Made by a program: the position numbers and the translations under genes. DNA of 14,365 nt, taken from assembly GCA_041663485.1 (NCBI GenBank), contig JBAYMO010000028.1, positions 1 to 14,365 on the forward strand. The letters are read 5' to 3'. The DNA comes from 02-FULL-45-11b sp041663485. GTDB lineage: Bacteria; Patescibacteriota; Patescibacteriia; Buchananbacterales; UBA6539. A model generated the notes under the pieces. It was given only the letters and a program-made list of their open reading frames with translations, was not told where the DNA came from and made no database searches. Position 1 is the first letter of the stretch; every line of letters starts with the position of its first letter. Below are positions 1-6,295 of the stretch, piece after piece.

Positions 1-2265
1 AAAGTCTTCTATATAGATGGAGGTAAATCGGTCTTCTCTGACCATTTTTTCCGAAACCACGATGGCATCTTCGTAGTTATAGCCTTCCCAGGCCATAAAA
101 GCGACCGTGATGTTTTGACCCAAACCCAGTTCCCCGTTTTGCGTGGAAGGACCATCGGCTAAAACATCACCTTTGGCAATGACTTGGCCTTTTTCTACAA
201 TCGGCCGCTGATTAATGCAAGTGGAAGCGTTAGAACGAACGAATTTATTTAAACGATAATTGATTAAATCTCCGGCATCGGATTTTAAAACAATTTTATC
301 AGCCTGAACCGAAGCAATGGTGCCATTAACTTTTGAAGTGATAACATGCCCAGAATCGCGCGCGGCCACGGCTTCCCAGCCGGTACCGACAATCGGCGAC
401 TGCGGTTTAATACACGGCACGGACTGACGTTGCATGTTCGAACCCATCAAAGCCCGAACGGCGTCATCATGTTCCAAAAATGGAATTAAAGAAGTCGCCA
501 CCGAAACGATTTGGTTCGGAGCCACATCCATATAATTGATATCGACAACATGTTCAATGCCCGGTTCGCCGTATTTTCTGACTTCGGTGCGTTCCACCAA
601 GAAATATCCATTTTCATCAATGGGGGTAGTAGCGGCCGTACTGACTGAATTCTCGCTTTGGAAAGCCGTTAAATAAACCACTTCATTGGTTACGCGAGGT
701 TTGACTAAAACTCGCTTTATTTCAGTAATTTTTTCCAAATCCTTGGCGGCTTTCTCAGAAATTTTTTCATCTTTTTTAATTACTACCTTTTTGGTCGAGG
801 GATCAATGATATCCTCGAAAGCAATTTCGTCGACAATATCAGAGGCTTTGTTGGCTAAATTATGCTTAACGACCCGGCAAGGAGTTTCAATAAAACCGTA
901 ATCATTAACCCGGGCAAAACTGGCCAAGTGGCCGACCAAACCGATGTTTGGACCTTCCGGCGTGGCAATCGGACAGATTCGGCCGTAATGAGTCGGATGC
1001 ACGTCGCGGACGTCAAAGCCGGCGCGTTCACGAGACAAACCGCCAGGACCCATGGCTGACAACCGACGTTTATGTTCCAATTCGGACAAAGGGTTAGTCT
1101 GATCCATGAACTGGGAAAGCTGCGACGACATGAAAAATTCTTTGACAGAACCAATGACCGGACGCGCGTTGATTAAACGATTAGGCGTAATCTCGGAAAT
1201 TTCCAAAGTGCTCATGCGGTCTTTGATAATTCTTTCCATTCTGGCCAAGCCGACGCGGAATTTATTTTGCACCAATTCACCGATGGCTCTAACGCGGCGA
1301 TTACCCAAATGGTCAATGTCGTCCTGATCTTTTTGAGAAATATTTAATTTGATGATTTCCGAAACCACCGCGATTAAATCTTGGACTCTAAAAACGCGGT
1401 TTTCTTTGGTAATCGGCAAATCCTGATTAAATCTTTGATTAATTTTGTAGCGGCCAACTTTACCGAAATCATAACGCTCAAAATTAAAAAACATCGCATA
1501 AATCAAGGACTTGGCGTTATCAACCGTGGCTAAGTCGCCCGGTCTGATTCTTTTGTAAACTTCGATGAACGCGTCACTTTCATTTTGCGAGGTATCTTTA
1601 GCTAAGGTATTTTTGATATAAGAAATTTCCGGATGAACATCGATATCTTTAAAAATGTTTGAAATCTCTTCATCGGTCGGGTAACCAAAAATTCTAAATA
1701 ATGATGTTACGGAAATTTTTCTCTTACGATCAATCTTAACCCAAATAACATTATTAATATCGGTTTCCAATTCCAACCAGGAACCACGATTCGGAATAAT
1801 TTTCGCACCATAATAACGTCTTTCGCCATAAACTTCCGAAGTAAAAAATATACCAGCGGAACGAATCAGCTGGGAGACAATGGCACGCTCAATCCCGTTA
1901 ATAATAAAAGTCCCACGATCGGTCATTAACGGAAAGTCGCCTAAATAAACTTCTTGTTCGATTTTCTTATCTAATTTGCGATTAACCAGCTTAGCGACCA
2001 CGCGCAAAGGCGCTTCATAGCTGAGATTTTTTTGTTTACTGGTAACTTCATCAAATTTAGGCTCATCTAAGTAATATTTGCCGAAATAAAGCTCAAAATC
2101 GCGACCAATAAAATCACGAATTGGAGACACTTCCTCAAAAAGTTCACCCAAACCCTGCTCCATAAACCACTGGTAGGAATTTTTTTGCACCTCAATTAAG
2201 TCCGGAATAGGAAAAACCAATTTTCGCGGAGTGAATGACTTTCGGGTTTGTTTCTTGGAAGACAT
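1..2265 (-). CDS. rpoB: RNA polymerase beta subunit, N-terminal 755 codons (3' end outside window)
   Basis: Beta subunit of DNA-dependent RNA polymerase, which forms the catalytic core with beta'. The reverse strand is open from ATG at 2265 to the window edge and begins MSSKKQTRKSFTPRKLVFPI. It carries the beta landmarks in order: a DIDHLGNRRVRAIGE block, then SSQLSQFMDQTNPLSELEHKRR (here broken: SSQLSQFMDQ, TNPLSELEHKRR), the GPGGLSRERAGF segment, DVHPTHYGRICPI and TPEGPNIGL. In the rifampicin pocket the positions matching E. coli D516, H526 and S531 are D388, H398 and S403, all with the sensitive-type residue; L533 is M405. The pocket histidine at 398, against 526 in E. coli, means a compact lobe, as I recall for Thermus. 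There is no SD before the ATG. No L10 or L7/L12 gene lies upstream; the neighbour is a Mur ligase, and rpoB has its own promoter. Confidence 0.98.
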   Translation of the reverse strand, partial: MSSKKQTRKSFTPRKLVFPIPDLIEVQKNSYQWFMEQGLGELFEEVSPIRDFIGRDFELYFGKYYLDEPKFDEVTSKQKNLSYEAPLRVVAKLVNRKLDKKIEQEVYLGDFPLMTDRGTFIINGIERAIVSQLIRSAGIFFTSEVYGERRYYGAKIIPNRGSWLELETDINNVIWVKIDRKRKISVTSLFRIFGYPTDEEISNIFKDIDVHPEISYIKNTLAKDTSQNESDAFIEVYKRIRPGDLATVDNAKSLIYAMFFNFERYDFGKVGRYKINQRFNQDLPITKENRVFRVQDLIAVVSEIIKLNISQKDQDDIDHLGNRRVRAIGELVQNKFRVGLARMERIIKDRMSTLEISEITPNRLINARPVIGSVKEFFMSSQLSQFMDQTNPLSELEHKRRLSAMGPGGLSRERAGFDVRDVHPTHYGRICPIATPEGPNIGLVGHLASFARVNDYGFIETPCRVVKHNLANKASDIVDEIAFEDIIDPSTKKVVIKKDEKISEKAAKDLEKITEIKRVLVKPRVTNEVVYLTAFQSENSVSTAATTPIDENGYFLVERTEVRKYGEPGIEHVVDINYMDVAPNQIVSVATSLIPFLEHDDAVRALMGSNMQRQSVPCIKPQSPIVGTGWEAVAARDSGHVITSKVNGTIASVQADKIVLKSDAGDLINYRLNKFVRSNASTCINQRPIVEKGQVIAKGDVLADGPSTQNGELGLGQNITVAFMAWEGYNYEDAIVVSEKMVREDRFTSIYIEDF

Positions 2266-2485
2266 AGGATAAATTATCGAAATTATAATTATTTAGATAA
2301 TATTTTTTGGCTTAGACAACAAAAATTCCTCCCATCACCTAGGACGCGAGTTAAAAGTTACAGTTTCAGTTAGTTGTTTGAAAAGATGAAGCCCACTATG
2401 TAATATTTATATTTGATAAAATGAAATGTTACTTGGGATAGCGGGAAATAAAAAAACTTTTCTCAGTTTTGTTTATAACTAATAA

Positions 2486-2514
2486 ATATTATCAGTTTTC
2501 CACAACTTTGTCAA
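2486..2514 (-). promoter_or_regulatory. Near-consensus sigma70-type promoter for rpoB
   Basis: On the minus strand a perfect -35 TTGACA (2514-2509), a 17-base spacer and a -10 TAATAT (2491-2486) point to rpoB. The predicted start is near 2479, giving a leader of about 214 nt. The spacer contains TGTGGAAAA, which is a DnaA-box-like 9-mer (TTTTCCACA, 2496-2504) on the plus strand, so DnaA binding here could affect rpoB transcription. The promoter is read from sequence; DnaA control is inference. Confidence 0.8.
2496..2504 (+). promoter_or_regulatory. DnaA-box-like 9-mer (near-consensus)
   Basis: TTTTCCACA differs by one base from the TTATCCACA consensus. It lies within the spacer of the predicted rpoB promoter and in the same orientation as the perfect box 93 bases to the right. 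The bases between the two boxes are very AT-rich. Confidence 0.4.
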
Positions 2515-2530
2515 ATGTTAATAAGTGAAT

Positions 2531-2546
2531 TTGTCAATATAGACAA
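2531..2546. repeat. Small inverted repeat upstream of the rpoB promoter
   Basis: TTGTC, then six bases (AATATA), then GACAA form a perfect 5-bp inverted repeat just upstream of the rpoB -35 box. A further TTTGTCAAA copy covers the -35 itself (2507-2515). It could be an operator or only a product of AT-rich sequence containing -35-like hexamers. Confidence 0.3.
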
Positions 2547-2588
2547 AATTTGACTAAATTTAGCTAATAAATTAAAAAGTGCAGAAAC

Positions 2589-2597
2589 TTATCCACA
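2589..2597 (+). promoter_or_regulatory. Perfect DnaA box
   Basis: TTATCCACA matches the strong DnaA-box consensus exactly. With the near-consensus box at 2496-2504 it flanks about 85 bases of AT-rich DNA between the Mur ligase gene and rpoB. Two boxes are too few to call an origin; a DnaA-responsive regulatory site is the smaller claim. Confidence 0.5.
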
Positions 2598-2730
2598 GAA
2601 TCATTGCCTTTCCTAAAATGATATATTTATTAAAGCAAGGACAAAAATTCCCTAGTTTAAAGCCTAATACTCTTAGGATTATTGTCTTAACCCAAGAATT
2701 ATTGGCTCATGAAAGGACTTAGCACCTAGC

Positions 2731-4059
2731 CTAAATTTTAATAGACATGATTTTTGCCAATTCTTCTCTGACCACCTGACGATCATCCCAAGGGATTTTT
2801 TTGTTATTTTTAACCACGATCGCCTGCTCCGAGCCTTTGCCGGTAATTAAAACTAAATCATTTTTCCCAGCCAGACTTAAGGCTTTAGCAATCCCCTGGC
2901 GCCGATCCAAGAATTTAAAAAGGTTTTGATTTAATTTTTTGCCGGCCGACTTGGCTCCGGCCAGAACCTGATTGATAATTTCCGAAGGATCCTCGTCATA
3001 CGGATCTTCGTTAGTGACAATTACAATATCGGCATTTTTACCGGCCAATTCACCCAAAATCGGCCGGCGAGCTTTATCTCGACCGCCACCGGTTGAACCC
3101 AACACGTGAATAATTTTACTTTTGGGAATATTTTTTACCGTTTCATACAAAGCGGCAACCGACTTAGGTTCAAAAGCATAATCAACAATAATTTTAAATG
3201 GCTGACCCTCATCAATAAATTCAAAATTGCCGGGCAGCTGAGGCAAAGACGACAAACCCTCAGCCATAGAATTCAAACTCAGACCCTGGCTTAACCCCAC
3301 CGTCACGGCGGCCAAGGTATTATAAATATTGTGCTGGCCATATCGTTTAACCAAGAATGGCTGATGATCAATTTTAAACTCAATCCCCTCACCCGTCGCT
3401 TTGGCGTCTTCACCGCGGATGACTCTGACCTGATCGGTGGTTTTATCGCTTAAACCATAAACATACTTTTCTTGAGCCCAATTATTTAAAAAGGCTTGGG
3501 CATGCTCGTCATCAAAATTAATAATTATGCTTTTTTTAATTTTTTGATTGCCGATAATTTTTATTGATTCATTCTCCAATTTTTTAAAAAGTTTAAGTTT
3601 GGCGTTTTTATAATTTTCAAATCCGCCATGAGCTTCGATGTGTTCGGAATATAAATTAGTAAAAACTAAAATATCATAATTAATACTGAGATGGCGAAAT
3701 TGTTCAATACCCTGCGAAGTGGTCTCAATTATGGCATACTGACAATTGGCTTTAACCATTTGCCGAATTAACTTTTGCAAAGCAAACCGACCGATCATGG
3801 TCATTTTCTTGTCATTCAGCCATTCTTTTTTGTCGACTTTAAATAAAATAGTGGAGCTGCAGCCAACGCGGTAACCGGCTTTTTCTAAAACTTTAGCAAT
3901 TAGATAGGCCACGGTTGATTTACCCGATGTGCCAGTCACGCCGATTACAATTAATTTATCTGACGGATTGTGATAAATAAAATTAGCCAACAAAGCCAGC
4001 AAATAATGATAAAGCTTAAATATCGGTTTGGGAATAATTTTTTTGATTTTGTTTAACAT
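2731..4059 (-). CDS. MurE-like Mur ligase family protein lacking the N-terminal domain
   Basis: ATP-dependent amide ligase of the Mur family, probably cytoplasmic and acting on a cell-wall precursor. The 442-residue protein opens with about 40 residues, including a hydrophobic stretch (about 16-30). The P-loop GTSGKST follows at 43-49, then ETTSQG (112-117), TNLYSEHIEAHGG (134-146), GQHNIYNTLAA (241-251), GRDKARRP (326-333) and TGKGSEQ (406-412). In MurE the P-loop lies near residue 110, so the UDP-sugar-binding domain is absent. Positions usually read as PGR, DYAH and DNPR are PGN (276-278), DYAF (293-296) and EDPY (351-354). The DNPR arginine recognises diaminopimelate in classical MurE, so substrate specificity cannot be assigned. 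The family assignment is firm; the substrate is unknown. The promoter lies 6 nt upstream of the start codon. Confidence 0.88.
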   Translation of the reverse strand: MLNKIKKIIPKPIFKLYHYLLALLANFIYHNPSDKLIVIGVTGTSGKSTVAYLIAKVLEKAGYRVGCSSTILFKVDKKEWLNDKKMTMIGRFALQKLIRQMVKANCQYAIIETTSQGIEQFRHLSINYDILVFTNLYSEHIEAHGGFENYKNAKLKLFKKLENESIKIIGNQKIKKSIIINFDDEHAQAFLNNWAQEKYVYGLSDKTTDQVRVIRGEDAKATGEGIEFKIDHQPFLVKRYGQHNIYNTLAAVTVGLSQGLSLNSMAEGLSSLPQLPGNFEFIDEGQPFKIIVDYAFEPKSVAALYETVKNIPKSKIIHVLGSTGGGRDKARRPILGELAGKNADIVIVTNEDPYDEDPSEIINQVLAGAKSAGKKLNQNLFKFLDRRQGIAKALSLAGKNDLVLITGKGSEQAIVVKNNKKIPWDDRQVVREELAKIMSIKI

Positions 4060-4071
4060 AATTATGATTTG

Positions 4072-4100
4072 ATTCTACCATTTTAGTTTTGCTCCGGCAA
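4072..4100 (-). promoter_or_regulatory. Promoter of the Mur ligase gene; almost no 5' UTR predicted
   Basis: On the minus strand TTGCCG (4100-4095), a 17-base spacer and TAGAAT (4077-4072). The spacer ends TGG, which gives an extended -10 (TGn). The start is predicted near 4065, only about 6 nt before the ATG at 4059. That leaves no room for a ribosome-binding site. Confidence 0.6.
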
Positions 4101-4150
4101 ATTAAAAACACGCTAAAAAAACGTGCAAATTATTTTCTTCCCAGCGTAAT

Positions 4151-4756
4151 TTATTTATTCTGGCCTAAAATTTTTAAGGCCGCGCGAACCCGCTGGCCGG
4201 TTTCAATAATCTCTTTATCAATTGAGCTTAAAGCTTTTTTAGCTTCCGCCGTACTGTAACCAAAACCGACTAAAGCTTCAAAGGCGTCGAGGTCGGAATT
4301 TGAGGCCGCTTCTCCTTTCTCGCCCTTTGGTCTCACGGTTAAGCTTTGAACCTTATCCTTTAAAGCTAAAATAATTTTTTCAGCCGTCTTTTGACCCAAG
4401 CCCGACATCTTAGTCAAAACACTTGAGTCATCTTCTAAAATTGCTTGCTGGACTTCACTCATGGTAGTTTTTTCTAAAATTCCGATGGCCGATTTCGGTC
4501 CGATGCCAGGCACTTCCAAAAGCAAAGTAAAAAAAGTTTTATCGGCCGGATTTAAAAATCCGTATAAATCCAAAGCGCGCTCTGAGACCGAGAGATATGT
4601 ATAAACCGTCAATTGATCCCCTTCGGCCAATTGCCGTAAATTACTAGCCGGACTGTAAACCTTGTAGCCAACCCCGGCCACTTCAATAATAAAATAGGAA
4701 TCTTTGCGTAATTCCGAGGTCTTATAAATAATTTGGCCTTTAAGCGAAGCGATCAT
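4151..4756 (-). CDS. ruvA: Holliday junction branch-migration protein RuvA
   Basis: RuvA binds four-way junctions as a tetramer and loads the RuvB motor in recombinational repair. The 201-residue product matches the usual length (about 200). It has an OB-fold N-terminus (MIASLKGQIIYK), two helix-hairpin-helix motifs (VPGIGPKSA, 82-90; MSGLGQKTA, 117-125), a charged linker, and the C-terminal RuvB-binding domain (about 155-197, DAFEALVGFGY). The frame extends upstream to an ATG at 4780. The ATG at 4756 is chosen because RuvA proteins begin M-I-x-x-L-x-G and because the promoter places +1 at this codon. No ruvB or ruvC is nearby. It is transcribed divergently from the gene at 4858. Confidence 0.95.
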   Translation of the reverse strand: MIASLKGQIIYKTSELRKDSYFIIEVAGVGYKVYSPASNLRQLAEGDQLTVYTYLSVSERALDLYGFLNPADKTFFTLLLEVPGIGPKSAIGILEKTTMSEVQQAILEDDSSVLTKMSGLGQKTAEKIILALKDKVQSLTVRPKGEKGEAASNSDLDAFEALVGFGYSTAEAKKALSSIDKEIIETGQRVRAALKILGQNK

Positions 4757-4762
4757 GATTTT

Positions 4763-4790
4763 ATTATAACTTAATTCCATTTTTTTTCAA
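4763..4790 (-). promoter_or_regulatory. ruvA promoter predicting a leaderless mRNA
   Basis: On the minus strand TTGAAA (4790-4785), a 16-base spacer and a perfect -10 TATAAT (4768-4763). Counting 7 bases from the -10 places +1 at about 4756, the A of the homology-supported ATG. The -10 lies inside the longer reading frame that starts at 4780, which argues against that start. Confidence 0.7.
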
Positions 4791-4798
4791 AAATTTAC

Positions 4799-4827
4799 TT
4801 GCTGGCCAAAGAGAATTATGATACTAT
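4799..4827 (+). promoter_or_regulatory. Promoter of the membrane-anchored protein gene
   Basis: TTGCTG (4799-4804), a 17-base spacer and an extended -10 TGATACTAT (hexamer TACTAT, 4822-4827). The start is predicted near 4834, giving a 24-nt leader with no SD sequence. The -35 box lies only 8 bases from the -35 of the divergent ruvA promoter. Confidence 0.6.
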
Positions 4828-4857
4828 TAGAGTATTAATAATAATTAAAATAAAACT

Positions 4858-5355
4858 ATGCCTCCAGTTGAAAAATCCGCTTTCGCCCCCAAGTCAGCCA
4901 AGCCAATGAATATCTGGCTCATTGTCAGTATCATTTTGGCCGTGGCTCTCATCGGCGTAATCGGCTATTCCTTGTCCACCAAATTAGCCAAAGGGGATAA
5001 AGGAATGAAAATTGTTAAATCAGACGAAGCCGCCAACACTTTAATTGGTTTCGTTAATGAAGTTTACGGCGATCGCGTCGGGACAGTAGCCCTAAAAGGT
5101 GTAACCGAAAAAAATGGTTTATATGAAGTAACATTTTCCATGACCAGCAATGGTACCCCGACCGACCAGATTGTTTTTGTTACCAAGGATGCCAAGATAT
5201 TTATTCCCCAAGTAATTGACATGGCTCAGATGCAAGAACAATATAAAGCTTATTTGCAGCAACAACAAGCGGCCGGTACCCAAAATACTAACACTGACGC
5301 TGCCGCTAATACAGCCGAACAACCGGCTCAACCGACTACTGCCGCCGCTCAATAA
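4858..5355 (+). CDS. Small membrane-anchored protein of unknown function
   Basis: A 165-residue protein with a short N-terminal tail (1-18), one transmembrane helix (about 19-38, NIWLIVSIILAVALIGVIGY), a small folded domain (about 51-122), and a low-complexity tail rich in Gln, Ala and Thr (about 126-165). The hydrophobic segment and lack of a signal-peptidase site suggest an inner-membrane anchor with the domain outside. The segment around GVTEKNGLYEVTF and VFVTKDAKIFIPQVIDM resembles, from memory, domains that precede DsbA-like thioredoxin modules in CPR proteins. No thioredoxin fold or CxxC is present here. It has its own promoter and terminator. Function unknown. Confidence 0.85.
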   Translation: MPPVEKSAFAPKSAKPMNIWLIVSIILAVALIGVIGYSLSTKLAKGDKGMKIVKSDEAANTLIGFVNEVYGDRVGTVALKGVTEKNGLYEVTFSMTSNGTPTDQIVFVTKDAKIFIPQVIDMAQMQEQYKAYLQQQQAAGTQNTNTDAAANTAEQPAQPTTAAAQ

Positions 5356-5374
5356 ATAGAACAAGAAAATCATT

Positions 5375-5408
5375 AAAAATAGTCCCGCCTTGGCGGGACT
5401 ATTTTTTT
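5375..5408 (+). terminator. Intrinsic terminator after the membrane-anchored protein gene
   Basis: The stem ATAGTCCCGC/GCGGGACTAT (5379-5388 and 5393-5402) has a CTTG loop, flanking A/T pairs and a T-tract to 5408. It ends transcription 20 bases after the stop codon. It marks the left edge of the compositionally distinct block that follows. Confidence 0.92.
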
Positions 5409-5500
5409 AAACTTCAAAGACATAACTGCTAGCTAAGCCCACGTCGACAAAAAAAGATTGATCCAGGCAGAGTAATATCAGTATTTACAACCCCATCTGA

Positions 5501-5529
5501 TTGACAAGATCGTAAAAAAGCATTAACAT
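5501..5529 (+). promoter_or_regulatory. Promoter of cassette A
   Basis: A perfect TTGACA (5501-5506), a 17-base spacer and TAACAT (5524-5529). The predicted start near 5536 is the first base of the conserved leader hairpin. Confidence 0.7.
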
Positions 5530-5535
5530 TAAATT

Positions 5536-5570
5536 TCAAGACTTTCGTCTTGAGCTAGCGATAATTCGCT
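5536..5570 (+). ncRNA. Two-hairpin 5' leader, cassette A
   Basis: The mRNA is predicted to begin with hairpin 1 (TCAAGAC, loop TTTC, GTCTTGA; 5536-5553), then hairpin 2 (AGCGA, loop TAAT, TCGCT; 5557-5570). The cassette B leader at 6225-6260 aligns with it without gaps. Both stems are kept while the hairpin 1 loop and the bases between the stems differ, as expected of a selected RNA structure. The 3' arm of hairpin 1 (TTGA, 5550-5553) could instead pair with TCAA (5582-5585). The role may be mRNA 5' stabilisation, protein binding or translational control; this is inferred. Confidence 0.6.
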
Positions 5571-5613
5571 GAACTTGGCCATCAACTTGAATAGAACGGA
5601 GGTTAACGGCATC

Positions 5614-6099
5614 ATGACCCAGAATCTTTTTGGCTTGCTAAACGTTTTAGATGAAACGGATCCGCTGGGTTTGTTTCTGGATGGTTTGCAAGAGGCGTTG
5701 TTGCACGAAAACGAAACTGACATCAACGCCGCACTCGCCGAACTAATCGGCCAACCGGCCGACAACGCTCAACTCTGGAATGAAATCCAGAAGCTTTGGG
5801 GTAATCCGCCTTGCATCAATACGGCCGCGGATGCCATTCATGGTCGAATTGACCAACAGCGAGCCCAAGCGCCCCAGGAATTCAGCAACCTCATTATTGA
5901 ACTCGCCTCTCTTATGTCATTGTCAGTGGAAGAAGTTTGGCTGGCACTGGTGGCCATACTCAATCCGCCAGGTCAATACACGATAACGGAGGTCTGGCGG
6001 GCAACGCTTGAACGCTGGGGCCAGGATGGTTCGATTGATCCGAGCATTGTAGCTCGGGAAATTCAAAACCAAATGACCCAAGAAGTCGTTGCGGCCTGA
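5614..6099 (+). CDS. Cassette A: unrecognised 161-residue protein with duplicated W-x6-WG module
   Basis: I recognise no known family. The soluble, acidic protein has no signal peptide or membrane helix. It begins MTQNLFGLLNVLDETDPLGL; the N-terminal motif G-L-L-x9-P-L-G-x-F-L-x-G-L is shared with cassette B. A module recurs inside it: W55-x6-W62-G63 then an Ile/Ala helix (to about 79), and W128-x6-W135-G136 then a similar helix (to about 150). Each copy is preceded by a proline-containing turn (P48; P118-P119). The ATG at 5614 is preferred to an in-frame TTG at 5575 because GGAGG (5598-5602) precedes it by 11 bases. The SD and GC-richer codons set it apart from the AT-rich, SD-less housekeeping neighbours. 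It is monocistronic with its own promoter, leader and terminator. Confidence 0.8.
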   Translation: MTQNLFGLLNVLDETDPLGLFLDGLQEALLHENETDINAALAELIGQPADNAQLWNEIQKLWGNPPCINTAADAIHGRIDQQRAQAPQEFSNLIIELASLMSLSVEEVWLALVAILNPPGQYTITEVWRATLERWGQDGSIDPSIVAREIQNQMTQEVVAA

Positions 6100-6115
6100 T
6101 GACCAAACGGTAATA

Positions 6116-6158
6116 GCCACCCTTGATACGACAAACGTTGACGGGGTGGTGTTTTTTT
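6116..6158 (+). terminator. Intrinsic terminator of cassette A
   Basis: The arms CCACCC (6117-6122) and GGGTGG (6144-6149) are extended by wobble pairs and followed by seven T (6152-6158). The long loop contains GATAC and GTTGAC, similar to the terminator of cassette B. Confidence 0.88.
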
Positions 6159-6209
6159 AATGAACAAACTGTAAATTTAAAAATTTGACAAAACCAATAC
6201 AATAAAAGA

Positions 6210-6218
6210 TGTTATCAT
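6210..6218 (+). promoter_or_regulatory. Extended -10 promoter of cassette B
   Basis: TGTTATCAT is a TGn-extended -10 with hexamer TATCAT (6213-6218). It lies 6 bases before the conserved TCAAGAC hairpin, the same distance as in cassette A. An upstream TTGACA (6185-6190) is 22 bases away, too far for a normal -35. Confidence 0.5.
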
Positions 6219-6224
6219 AATTTA

Positions 6225-6260
6225 TCAAGACTGGTGTCTTGGTTCAGCGAAAATTCGCTG
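6225..6260 (+). ncRNA. Two-hairpin 5' leader, cassette B
   Basis: Hairpin 1 is CAAGAC, loop TGGT, GTCTTG (6226-6241), extended by a T-G wobble. Hairpin 2 is CAGCGA, loop AAAT, TCGCTG (6245-6260). Over about 40 positions roughly three quarters match cassette A with no gap. An alternative pairing, TTGGTT (6239-6244) with AACCAA (6270-6275), would enclose hairpin 2 and disrupt hairpin 1. The corresponding pairing in A is TTGA with TCAA, so the A-to-G change is matched by T-to-C. Confidence 0.6.
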
Positions 6261-6295
6261 ATTTCAGTTAACCAAAACCAAACGAGGAATACGAC

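Larger units (their letters stand above)
2266..2730. other. 465-base intergenic region between Mur ligase gene and rpoB
   Basis: This stretch has no convincing gene. From right to left it holds the Mur ligase 3' flank with a weak 5-bp hairpin (2663-2677, no T-tract), a perfect DnaA box, AT-rich DNA with an inverted repeat, the rpoB promoter, and a long rpoB leader. On the minus strand the leader contains GGGAGGA (2333-2327). That is followed by an 8-codon TTG frame ending TAA (2319-2293) that is in phase with rpoB. An overlapping ATG-Gly-Gly mini-frame is also possible. No tRNA fold or ribosomal-protein leader motif was recognised. Confidence 0.5.

Noticed and set aside
686..1327. Several frames of 65-99 codons on both strands inside rpoB
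   Set aside because: They overlap the intact, strongly recognisable rpoB frame and show no family features.
2496..2597. Calling this region the replication origin
   Set aside because: Only two DnaA boxes are present and no dnaA, dnaN or rpmH neighbours are in the window; reported as DnaA boxes only.
4757..4780. Upstream ATG of ruvA at 4780
   Set aside because: It lies upstream of the predicted transcription start, its codons include the -10 box, and the RuvA N-terminus aligns to the next Met.
5575..5613. TTG start adding 13 residues to the cassette A protein
   Set aside because: The GGAGG motif lies within this extension and serves the ATG at 5614; cassette B also starts directly with MT before its GLL motif.
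6185..6190. TTGACA as -35 for cassette B
   Set aside because: The distance to the -10 matched with cassette A is 22 bases, beyond the usual 16-18; the extended -10 explains the promoter better.
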